DNA of 64,000 nt from Cololabis saira (taxonomy: Eukaryota > Chordata > Actinopteri > Beloniformes > Belonidae), in NCBI RefSeq assembly GCF_033807715.1, contig NC_084606.1, positions 35,315,898-35,379,897 of the forward strand, written 5' to 3'. The notes beneath the pieces were generated by a model. The model had not been told where the DNA came from, searched no databases, and saw only the letters and a program-made list of their open reading frames with translations. Position numbers and translations under genes: made by a program. Each line of letters begins with the position of its first letter. Position 1 is the first letter of the stretch. Of this stretch, positions 21,760 to 30,565 are shown piece after piece.

Positions 21760-22034
21760 ACACGTTACCATTTAGTAATAGAGGGTTGATTCAACTTGAT
21801 TTTCCTTCTTCCTGTAACAAATTAAACCAACAAACCACTCTAAATGGTTTATTTGCTTTGTTATTAAAAAGAATTATGTGCAGACCATATTTAGGTAAAA
21901 GGTACATATCTGATTTGTTAATATTTACATCTACAACAGCACTGTCATATAGCTACAAACCTGTCAAACTTCTCCAGCAGGTCAAAGGACGCCAGTCCGT
22001 TCTGCTGATTCCTGACGGTGACTTCATTTAGGAC

Positions 22035-22654
22035 TAGGGTTGCCTACCGTCCCTTGAAAAACGGAATCGTCCCGTATTTATAAACTAAAGTACGTGTCCC
22101 GTATTGAGCTGAAAAGGGATGCACTTTGTCCTGTATTACTGTGAGTCAAAAATAGTCATAAAATGCCAATGGAAAATGGCATTGAGCTGTTGAGTTCACG
22201 ATTTTTTTTCTGTTTTACTCCAACTGTAGCTACAATCATGGCCTTTGAGGCACAAATATGTTTACAAGTTTTCTACAGACTTTCTGTTTGCACTTTTGTT
22301 ATTGCACTAAAAATGTGCACTATTACAGAATGGATGTTCTGCTTTCTTTCGATTGTTTTATATTAATTTATACAATTTTTAAGTTAAGCAGGACAGGTTT
22401 CTGTTTAAGAAAGATACGTATTTTATTCAGTTCATTTTGTTATTTTGTATTAAAGTGAATTTCTGGATAATTTGTTTTCCATGTGTTCATGGCATTCAAG
22501 AACATGTATCTAATTCAATTCAGGTTCGAGTCAAATAGTTTAAAAAATTGTTTCACTCACAAAAATAGGGGCAAAAAAAATTCACCACAACAGGAAGAGT
22601 GAAGGCTGCCGATGAGGTGTCCCTTATTTTTTTTTCAGGGAGTTGGCAACCCTA
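22035..22654. mobile_element. hAT element with perfect 8-bp TSD
   Basis: 620 bp with ends TAGGGTTGCC and GGCAACCCTA and a perfect direct flanking 8-mer TTTAGGAC (22027-22034 and 22655-22662). The phrases 'cgtcccttgaaaaacggaat' near the left end and 'gtcccttatttttttt' near the right end are subterminal. No transposase frame. A truncated relative lies at 24544-24650. Confidence 0.8.
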
Positions 22655-22793
22655 TTTAGGACACTCCACTGTTTGTCCCTTGAGTCCAGAACCGCCAGTG
22701 ATTCGTTGGACGTCTCTTTATACTTCACAGAGATTCTGGAAGAGTTAAAGCAAACATTTTGATTACACCGAGAAATGTGTTTATTCATTATAG

Positions 22794-23028
22794 GTACCAA
22801 ACAGTCATTTTCATTGAAATGGCACTTCAGACCAAAGGACTCCCAAACGATTTCTACCTTAGGAACATGCTCCCATCAAAATATTTCAAAGTGGCTGGCT
22901 GCATGCGTAATAGGCTTACCTTGCGACAGTTTGTTGCAGATCTACTTTTCTTCTTAAAAATAACGACAGCTAAAGTGCTTGCAGAAATAGAAATGAAAGT
23001 GCCAAATTACAGAGGTCCTGGACATTAA
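22794..23028 (+). CDS. Candidate exon, unidentified gene
   Basis: An acceptor-like TTATTCATTATAG (ending 22793) opens a frame running 78 codons to TAA at 23026-23028, with IFIEMALQTKGLPNDFYLRN, LPSKYFKVAGCMRNRLTLRQ and FVADLLFFLKITTAKVL. The composition is protein-like, with no recognised family. A donor could lie at ACAGAG|GTCCTG near 23013. It is on the same strand as the other candidate exons between 14 and 22 kb. Confidence 0.3.
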
Positions 23029-23480
23029 TCACCCTTACTAGTGACAAGACAAGAGAGGAGAAAACTCCAATTTGTTGCCAGGCACGACTTAATGGCAACG
23101 TTTTGCTGTACAGTTTCACGCCTTGTTTCCATATGCTCTAAGTAAATCTGGATGATGACTATATACCCCACGTCTTCCAAGCAAGGAAATGCAGATATGA
23201 ATGGCTGGCTTGATACTCTAATGCAATTTTGCTGCTTAGGAGCATTAATATTTACCGGAGCCTAGATTTGTAGCTTCTACAACTTCACTGCAGAGGCAAA
23301 TAACTTAAAGAAGTTTAGAGCTTGACTTTTCTAGCCTTTAGAGGTTCCCATAGAAATGATGGACGTCTGTACATAATGGCCTAGTACACGCGAGAAAAAT
23401 CAATGAGGGGTTATCACCATTTCTTTCCCCTCTAAGCCAACTACATGTGCAGTCTCCTATGGTTCTTTGTCCTCTCATAC
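23029..23480. other. No gene recognised
   Basis: About 450 bp of AT-rich DNA, nothing supported. Confidence 0.35.
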
Positions 23481-24543
23481 TTAGGGTGCTTTCACACCTG
23501 TGGCCCGTTTGTTTTGTTCCAATTCAGGGGCTAAATCGATACAGTTGTTTAGTTTCCCGTTTGTGGCGTTTGTGTTCACAAGGCAATCGTCTGTAGCGGT
23601 TCAAAGCTGTTAACAAATACGCGAACCAGCTGCTCTCTGATTGGTCAGAAATGAACGTGGGAGGAGTTTCCTCTTCCGCAGCCCGGGATAAACAACAAGC
23701 CCCTTTCACAGAGAGGGCGGAAGGCGCAGACCCCAGCCGGCTTTCCCGTTCGTTTATGTGTTGCCGGTGCAAGAGCGGCCCGCTCTGCGGGCGAGAGGCT
23801 GCCTGCCGCGGCGTTTGTGCTGCGCAAACCCTGCCTGAATTTAACATTTCACCGTGCCGCGCTGTGACGACATCTCGGCACGTCCAATAAGAGAGAAGGT
23901 GGTGGAAACTGCGCCGACTCTTCTTGCGCCGGTAGCACATACACATGAATGGAGTTGTGTCGGTTGCTGTGTGGATTATGTTCTCACTCCAAATAAAAAA
24001 AACAAACCGCTCCAGGGGTCCGTTTCACAAAGCAGGTTCAACAAACTCTGAGTCTAATCCTGAACTCTTAGTTGATCTACTCTGAGATCGGAAACTCTGA
24101 GTTTTCGGTTCCAGAACAGCGGATTTGAGGTAATTTACTCAACTCTAAGTAGTTTCACCTGGACTTAAGCGCGAGCGTGAGGGAAATCAAAAGCCAGCAT
24201 CAGTAGAGCGCTGAAACAACGATTCACCATGGCAACCGGCGACAACAAAAGAGCGGCATACTTTTTCTTTTTTTTCTTTTAAACTTTATTTATCATTTCA
24301 ATTTACAATATCCCTTTGAGGAAACATTAGTTTGCATCTGAAGATCCACATACTTCACGCCGTGTCCTTTTTCAACAGAATGGAATTAGAGGTTTTAATG
24401 CGCGCATACAGCGAATTTGAACATGTTTTTCGAAAAAAGAGTAACACCGCAGCACAGAATATAATATAAAATTAATTTAACAGATCACTACATCATTCAC
24501 CTGCAATCCTGTGGAACTCCTTGATGGATTGGACAGGTTTATG

Positions 24544-24650
24544 TAGGCTTGCCACCCGTCCCTTGAAATACGGAATTGTTCCGTAATTGGGAATTATAAG
24601 TTGCGTTCCGTATTGAACCAATACAGACACATATTATGCTCTGATTTATT
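24544..24650 (+). mobile_element. Truncated hAT fragment related to 22035-22654
   Basis: The sequence 'taggcttgccacccgtcccttgaa' and following bases match the left end of the hAT at 22035 with several substitutions. Only the left ~100 bp is present. Confidence 0.5.
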
Positions 24651-24659
24651 CATGTAATA

Positions 24660-24906
24660 ATATACAGGTGGAGGTCGGAAAATTTGAATATATTGCAACT
24701 TCATTCGTAGTAAATTCAACTTAAGGTGAAACAAATATTATTTCCCACTACATGCAAAGTGAGATATTTCAATATTTTCGATATTTGTTATAATTTTAAT
24801 GATTAGCGTATGGCTCACAGTTTATGAAAACCCCAAATAAAAAATCTCAAAAAATTAGAATATATTATGAAATCATTAAACAATTCAATCATCAAAATTA
24901 TAACAA
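24660..24906. mobile_element. Hairpin MITE, diverged relative of 9461-9833
   Basis: Starts TACAGGTGGAGGTCGG and contains inverted pairs such as 'ttgttataattttaatgatt' and its complement near 24885-24905, plus the phrase 'tctcaaaaaattagaatat' shared with the hairpin element at 9461. The right terminus is not preserved. Confidence 0.45.
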
Positions 24907-25639
24907 ATAAAGGATTAACATATATTGCTTTGCCTGTAATGAGACTATGTACTGTAATATACATGTATTACGTGGTCTGATAACCATCTGCCGACGAATA
25001 TTTAATTCTCTGCGCATTAATGCTGCACCTTCATCAATTGTGTCTTCATCAAAAGGACATGCCATGTTCGTGACAATGGACTTCTAATATTTATACTGAC
25101 TCTGTTTTTAATGACAGACGGCAGAACTTCACCAAAACTCGCCTGCTGACTGAATGAATGAGGAAATCAAATGTGCGTGTGGCTCTGAAAGAGGCGGAGA
25201 CGCAGAGAAACTCCAGGTTTCACGATATAAACCTGGTCCCGACCAGGTTAGGTTCAGAGAGTCTGTTACTACGGTAACTGACCGAGAGCTTAAGTTACCT
25301 CTCTTTGTGAAACAGGCTAGAGTTACTCCTCTTTCTCTGGTTTGAGTTACCTCCCTTTGTGAAACGGAAAACTCAGAGTTTCCCTCATTTCAGGGTTAAC
25401 AGACTCAGAGTTTTCACTAAACCTGCTTTGTGAAACGGACCCCTGGTCTGGAATGGAATCGGGCCGAGACCAACGCTCCTAGGAGATCTCGGCTCGCTTG
25501 TTTTGTCCCGCATCCGAGCGCGATTGCTGTGTTCATATATACCAAATGAATCGATCTTTAGTGGGAAACGATCCCTGTTCCGAAACAACTGCTCCAAACG
25601 GGACAGGTGTGAAAGCACCCTAAGATTGCAGAAATCTGG

Positions 25640-25902
25640 ACACATTTAACACACATCCTTCTGTCTGAGGGAAGCAGGAAAACACCGTGGGACTGATGTT
25701 GCTGGTTTTGCTCTTTGTGTCTCCTCGTCTCTCTCCTCTTTCCAGGGTTTGGTGGACATGGAAGCGTCACTGTGAGGGGTCTCCTAAGGGCTTGTGAGGT
25801 TGGGTGGGCGAGGTAGAGCAGTGGGCTGGCAGACAGCACCAGTTTAGAGAGATCCTTACTGCACTTGACGGCAGCCAGGAGAACAGCATCCACGGGCTGG
25901 AT
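25640..25902 (-). CDS. Candidate exon, ZU5-like, possibly a death-domain protein
   Basis: On the minus strand an excellent acceptor (TTCCTCATCTGCTTCAG) precedes 25902. The frame reads IQPVDAVLLAAVKCSKDLSK, then SASPLLYLAHPTSQALRRPL and TVTLPCPPNP. The order 'SP…P…L.RPLTVTLP.PP' is the heart of ZU5-type domains of UNC5, ankyrin, PIDD1 and DTHD1-like proteins, with the last the closest in my judgement. The donor is uncertain (a GGTGTTTTCC near 25687 is one option), so the exon's end is not fixed; I give a wide range. It lies just beside the outer inverted-repeat element. Other exons of this gene are not identified with confidence. Confidence 0.45.
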
Positions 25903-26609
25903 CTGAAGCAGATGAGGAAACAGCTGTTACAGGCAATTTAACCAGCAATTTGGACAGAGATACTCAGGGATAAGACAACCCTTTTTTTCTGACACTTTAA
26001 TTTTGCCAGCAGGATCTTGTTTTTAATCAAAGGGAGGTGTGCAGAGTGGAAACTCATGTTTTTTGATCAGGCATGAGAAGTTAAGTTAATTCAACAGTGA
26101 TTGCACTCATATGTCAAATCAAATTTAGGTCACAGATGTTCTTGCTCTCTTTTTTTCGTAAAACACCCCAAACATTTGCAACAGCTTGAGTCTCTTAATT
26201 GAGCTCAGTCTGCACAGTTCACCATTCCTCATGATTTTATGATTGTTTATTTACAAACTGCTTGTATATCAAATTTGGAATGATTTTAAAATCCTTGATC
26301 TCTGTTCCTCTTTCTCAATGTCATTTCTCAGTTTTGCAAACCTACTCCTGTATAACCGTCCGCATTTGTGATGATGACAATCCCATCATTTTCACACCAT
26401 ACTTTAGCATACCATCATTTGTGCCATTACAGGAGCAGTGAAGGATCCTGGGAGGTAGTTCACACAGATCCGGGGATCCATTGGGAGTTTCAGCAACAGA
26501 CCTCTCTGGGGATTTATATATTTACACAGTATATAACATTGAAATCTGGGCAGCAGCTAAGGCTTTGGTTTACCTTTGTTAAATAAATAATAACAGTGTA
26601 ATGTGTGTT
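25903..26609. other. No gene recognised
   Basis: AT-rich, probably intronic if the ZU5-like exon is real (minus-strand intron upstream of it). Nothing else supported. Confidence 0.35.
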
Positions 26610-26847
26610 TGTGGCAGGGTGGAGGAGCAGCCACTCAGCTGATTGGGCACAGGTGTGCCCAATCAGCCTCTCCACTCTGCCCGCCTTCATAAAGAGCAGC
26701 TGCACACCAGCAAGAGGTCTGCTGGGAGAGGTCTCTGCTGAAGGTTCTGCTGGTGCACGTGTGTCTGGGTGGAATAAAGGAGTTCCTGCACTAAACCCTG
26801 TGTCCTCTGTCCTGTCGGGTGACCCCCATAGCACTAGCCTTGCTACA
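26610..26847 (+). repeat. LTR-like sequence with internal hairpin
   Basis: 238 bp with TG…CA ends. It contains GATTGGGCAC-AGGT-GTGCCCAATC (26640s-26660s), a perfect 10-bp stem. No second full-length direct copy is present in the window. Confidence 0.55.
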
Positions 26848-26848
26848 C

Positions 26849-26864
26849 TGGCGCCCAACGTGGG
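26849..26864 (+). promoter_or_regulatory. Primer-binding-like site, tRNA-Lys type
   Basis: TGGCGCCCAACGTGGG is the start of the known tRNA-Lys1,2 primer site. It lies one base after the LTR-like TACA end. Confidence 0.6.
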
Positions 26865-26874
26865 CCCCGACAGG

Positions 26875-27062
26875 ATGGAGGAGGAATGCGGGGAGCGGAC
26901 CCTGGAGGCGCTGGCACAGGTGCTGGCGGACCTGTCAGCCCTGTTGCAGGGCCAGTGGGAGCAGCAGATCGCAGCGCTGGAGGTGCTGGTGGCGCAGCAG
27001 CCGGCAGGCCGTGAGGAAGCGACGGCTCCTGAGGCGGCCCCAGCGACGGCAGGGCCCCAGTG
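26875..27062 (+). pseudogene. Short Gag-like N-terminal frame
   Basis: The frame starts with ATG ten bases downstream of the primer-binding-like site and encodes an acidic helical peptide (LEALAQVLADLSALLQGQ, then QIAALEVLVAQQ) ending at 27060-27062. Such short helical N-termini are common in Gag of fish LTR elements, but no capsid or zinc knuckle follows. Weak evidence alone; placement after the primer site is the main support. Confidence 0.35.
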
Positions 27063-27179
27063 ACGGCGGGGCCCCAGCGATGGCGGGGCCCCAGCGACGG
27101 TGGGACCCGCAGCGCGACCCACCCCAGCACCACGCCGGAAGTTTGTCACGGCAGTCCGGGAGACGTCGGGAGATGGAGA

Positions 27180-27610
27180 CGGAGGTCGCCGAGGCGGAGA
27201 TGGAGGTCGCCGAGGCAGAGATGGAGGTCGCCGAGGCGGTCCTGGACGCGCCGGAGGCGGACCAGCTGCTGGAGCAGGGCTGCGTCGGGGAGGGGGTGGT
27301 CCTGGGCGCACCCTGGCCAGGGCCGCGGATGCCGTCTGGCCCGAGGCCACACTGGGCCCAGTCCCGAGAGCGGCCCTCTCGTTGGTCGGCCCGAGGCCGA
27401 GGGTGACCTCCCGACCGGTCTCGGTGGTCGGCCCGACGTCGAGGGCGACCCCCCGACTGGTCTCGATGGTTGGCCCGACGCCGATGGCGACCCCCCGACT
27501 GGTCTCGGTGGTCGGCCCGAGGGCAACCTCCCGACCGGCCGGTCTCGGCCCGACGCAGAGGGCGACCTCCCGACCAGTCTCAGCGGTCGGCCGAACCTGG
27601 AAGGCCCGGA
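27180..27610. repeat. GC-rich minisatellites (21 bp and ~54 bp units)
   Basis: At 27180-27245 a 21-bp unit (gaggtcgccgaggcggagatg) is repeated about three times. At 27395-27600 a unit of about 50-57 bp beginning 'cggtctcggtggtcggcccgac' is repeated about four times, open in several frames and giving GRPDVEGDPPTGL-type peptides in one. Overlapping long frames on both strands here are by-products of periodic GC-rich DNA. Confidence 0.75.
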
Positions 27611-27887
27611 GGTTCAGATGGCGGTTCCTGGCTTCCTCTCCCGCTCCGAGGGGGGGGGGGGTTGGCTAGGCCGAATGGTCCCCGGCCTGAGTTGGGCGAT
27701 GGGGGTGTGTGGCAGGGTGCAGGATTGGGGCATGGTCTGCAGGGGAGAGAGGGAGTGCGGGGGGGTGCGGGGGACTGGCGCACAGGTGACGCGGCTGGAA
27801 CAGCTGAGTGGCTGCTCCTCCACCCTGCCACAGTGTTGTTCATCTGAGACTGTATTTATATAATGTTAAGAACCAAATTATCTGTTA

Positions 27888-28514
27888 TTGTATGAGGCAA
27901 GTTTTAATAATGGCCTAATCCTCATGGACAAGTATGCTGTCATTGAATCTGATCATTTGTTCATCTTTTATGTTTTGAATAGGCTATTTCACTGTTTCAA
28001 AATGAGGTACTATAGCTTTAAGAGAGAGACAATGTTTTATACCTATTTGTTCTGTTTTGTTCCGTTTTTAATTAACAAAGCCAATTCTGTGGAATCATCC
28101 GCCTCAGGAACAGGCACGTCTGAGACCACCTCCGAACCAGGAACAGGCGCGTCTGAGACTGCCTCCGGAACAGGAACAGGCGCGTCTGAGACTGCCTCCC
28201 AACCAGGAACAGGCACGTCTGAGACCGCCTCCGGAACAGGAACAGGCGCGTCTGAGACCGCCTCCGGAACAGGAACAGGCGCTCTGAGACCGCCTCCGGA
28301 ACAGGAACAGGTGCTCCGAGACCGCCTCCGGAACAGGAACAGGCGCGTCCGGGACCACCGAGGGCCGCCCCAGACGAAATGGTTGGCTTTATTCGTCACC
28401 AGACACGTACACACAGATATACACACGACAGCTGTCGTGTCCGAGTCTCAGATGGCTCTGGGTCATCACACTCTACAGACCCCCATGCACAATCCACCAT
28501 GTGGTCAATGTTAA
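27888..28514 (+). other. Open frame across the 36-bp VNTR, function doubtful
   Basis: A 208-codon frame includes a hydrophobic segment (FYTYLFCFVPFLINKANSVE) followed by the Gly/Thr/Ser/Glu repeat region. A signal-peptide-like stretch followed by a low-complexity repeat can mark a secreted mucin-like protein, but the internal one-base loss in the VNTR changes the repeat sequence to PPEQEQ-type, and there is no homology I know. I list it so that it can be tested, not as an established gene. Confidence 0.2.
28104..28356 (+). repeat. 36-bp VNTR with coding periodicity
   Basis: About seven units of 36 bp of the type GGAACAGGAACAGGCGCGTC followed by TGAGACCGCCTCC. Because the unit is a multiple of three, frames stay open on both strands; the plus frame gives GTGASETASGTG-type 12-residue repeats. 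One unit has lost a base near 28281, shifting the frame. Unit-to-unit identity is high, which suggests recent expansion. Confidence 0.85.
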
Positions 28515-29613
28515 GAAATCCAGGCTGGCCTCAGAGTTGGGCCTCAGAATTGAAATCAAGTCTTTCCATGTTCAACACAGGAGTGTGGCCCAACACATCT
28601 CTGTGTTAGATGAAGTGATAGTTGTAAACCGAACCTGGAAGTGTGTGTGGTTGCTTGTTTGTAGGCCTGTGATGTAACTCACCTTGTGTGTGTTCCACCC
28701 TTACTTTAACTAGAATGACTGTTCAGACCACAGGGCTACAGACTGAAAACCTGTCCAGGTGTACCTCCAACTTTTACAAAAAGACAACTCATATAATCTG
28801 CAGTAGACCGACAGATACAGGAACCGGAAAAACCAGATGGATACAAAGTTCAGAGTAAAACTCACTGCAACTATTTTATCATCTGTAGTACCCCCAATCA
28901 GACACTTGATGGGAGCAAAGGGCCACATTTAAAATCATAAACTAGAGTCTGGACGAAATAAACCATAATTTCTTAATAAGATGGTGACAAAGAACTTTTG
29001 AAAGAATAAACATGCAGAGCAGCTGGAGCTACTTCGAAATGTGATTTAAATAAGTTTGTATCCAAATAGGACTGGGTGAATTTATTGTTTCCTTTTAAGT
29101 CCTCCATTTCCTTAGAAAAACTACCACTCATGACACCTCCCTTCTCCACAGCGGGAGTCCCTTTACTACAGGTGTTTCAGTCGGAGGGCGGAGTTACGTC
29201 CTACCTCACACACTGTCTGATGCGCGTTCTCGTTGTTAGCCGTGGAGCGTCAGCAACATGCTAGCGAGTCCCTAACATGAAAAGTTGTTTTATCTATAAA
29301 AGGTTTTCTTAACACAAAAGTTAAACCTGCGGTAGATACCATACTACGTTGTAATGTCACCCAAACTAATTGTTTGATAGTCATTGTAATTCATAATTTA
29401 CGTTAATTTAATCTCTACAGCTGGTATTTAAACTTTAAATGGGCATATTGGTGTAACAAAAAAACAAAAAAAACAACTTATCAAATGCATCAATGCATGT
29501 ACTATAATTGTAGTCTGGTTACATTATAGTATATATTTCGCCCAATAATATAAAATGTCACAGTGTAAAATGTATTAGAGTAAGACTTAATAATAATAAT
29601 AATAATAATAATA
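28515..29613. other. No gene; (TAA)n microsatellite at the end
   Basis: AT-rich DNA ending in a (TAA/AAT)n tract at 29589-29613 which abuts the Rex3 LINE. Nothing else supported. Confidence 0.4.
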
Positions 29614-29758
29614 ATGTTTTTCAAATGTAATTCAAAGCCCCTTATGAAGGAAAAAACAGCAAGGAAGTGTACGTCGCCTGGACTGGCGTTACCGGGGGCC
29701 CCACCCTGGAGCCAGGCCTGGGGTCGGGGCTCGCAGGCGAGCGTCTGGTGGCCGGGTC

Positions 29759-30565
29759 TTGGCCCACGGGACCCGGCCGGGCGCAGCCCGAACGAGCGAC
29801 GTGGGCCCGCCCTCCCGTAGGCCCACCACCCACGGGAGGGTTCATAAGGGGAAGGTGCCGTGTGATCTGGGTGGCAGCCGTGGGCGGGGGCCCCGGCGAC
29901 CCAATCCCCAGACGACGAATCTGGCTTTAGGGACATGGAATGTCACCTCGCTGGCGGGGAAAGAGCCTGAGCTTGTGCGGGAGGCTGAGAGGTATCGACT
30001 AGAGATAGTCGGGCTCACCTCCATGTACAGCCTGCGCTCTGGAACCCAACTCCTTGAGAGAGGTTGGACTCTCTTCCACTCTGGAGCTGCCCATGGTGAG
30101 AGGCGGCGAGCTGGTGTGGGCTTGCTCATAGCTCCCCAGCTCAGCCGCCATGTGTTTGAGTTCTCCCCACTTAATGAGAGGGTCGCTTCCCTGCGCTTTC
30201 GGGTCGGGGATAGGTCTCTCACTGTCGTTTCGGCCTACGGGCCAAACGGCAGTGCAGAGTACCCGGCCTTCCTGGAGGCCCTGGGAGGGGTGCTGGAAAG
30301 TGCCCCAACTGGGGACTCCATCGTTCTGTTGGGGGACTTCAACGCTCACGTGGACAGCGACAGTGTTACCTGGAGAGGCGTGATTGGGAGGAACGGCCTC
30401 CCCGATCTGAACCCGAGCCGTGTTTTGTTGTTGGACTTCTGTGCGAGTCACAGTTTGTCCATCACGAACACCATGTTCGAGCATAAGGGTGTCCATCAGT
30501 GCACGTGGCACCAGGACACCCTAGGCCGGAGGTCAAATGATCGACTTTGTAGTCGTATCATCTGA
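29759..30565 (+). pseudogene. Rex3 endonuclease domain
   Basis: AP-endonuclease motifs in order: [17 protein letters not shown] (Asn motif), [40 protein letters not shown] (G-D-F-N metal site). The last motif, STDHHLVVSW, is in the next frame (30537 onward), so a one-base change near 30540 separates them. The domain would nick target DNA during target-primed reverse transcription. Confidence 0.85.

Larger units (their letters stand above)
15581..22017 (+). pseudogene. Candidate exon split by the LTR retrotransposon
   Basis: Removing the retrotransposon (15591-21759) and one ACAC duplication joins 15581-15590 to 21764-22017. An acceptor (CTTTTGTCAAG) ends at 15580 and a possible donor (GACG|GTGACT) follows 22017. 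The frame between is open for about 88 codons and reads protein-like (for example LPFSNRGLIQLDFP and KRYISDLLIFTSTTALSYSY). I do not recognise the product. If this is a true exon, the insertion inactivated it or forces unusual splicing. Confidence 0.3.
24012..25446. mobile_element. Nested inverted-repeat element (CCAGGGGTCCGTTTC ends)
   Basis: The left end CCAGGGGTCCGTTTCACAAA continues GCAGGTT; the right end is its inverted partner, ending CGGACCCCTGG at 25446. The subterminal sequences contain repeated 'aactctgagt' phrases in both arms. It lies within the element at 23481-25623 and is itself interrupted by a truncated hAT piece and a hairpin element. No transposase frame is recognisable. 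The terminal phrase is one I associate with Harbinger-like fish elements, but this is tentative. Confidence 0.65.
23481..25623. mobile_element. Outer inverted-repeat DNA element (TTAGGGTGC ends)
   Basis: TTAGGGTGCTTTCACACCTG at 23481-23500 is matched inverted at the right by CAGGTGTGAAAGCACCCTAA ending at 25623; the homology extends inward with 'cccgtttg…tgttcc'. The GC-rich body (23640-23900) has open frames on both strands but no transposase motif. A second inverted-repeat element (24012-25446) is inserted inside it. Superfamily not determined; I could not define a direct target duplication. Confidence 0.65.
26610..27832 (+). mobile_element. LTR-like/TIR-like hybrid retroelement, internally deleted
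   Basis: 26610-26847 has LTR character: TGTGGC…TACA ends, a TATA-like CATAAAG, an AATAAAG, and one base later a primer-binding-like TGGCGCCCAACGTGGG of tRNA-Lys type (26849-26864). A short Gag-like frame follows (ATG at 26875). Yet the first 32 bases of this LTR occur again as an exact inverted copy at 27801-27832, so the whole 1.2-kb unit is also bounded by perfect terminal inverted repeats. A second direct start TGTGGCAGGGTG lies at 27706-27717 after a purine run. I read it as a deleted LTR element whose 3' side was rearranged; a DNA transposon that captured LTR sequence is the alternative. Confidence 0.55.

Noticed and set aside
23524..23946. 140-codon minus-strand frame in GC-rich DNA
   Set aside because: Lies inside the outer inverted-repeat element; no transposase or other domain recognised.
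26514..27350. 278-codon proline/arginine-rich minus-strand frame
   Set aside because: Arises from GC-rich minisatellite DNA opposite the Gag-like frame; no motif, and several overlapping frames are equally open.
28104..28356. CRISPR-like array
   Set aside because: Direct 36-bp units without unique spacers in a vertebrate genome; it is a minisatellite.
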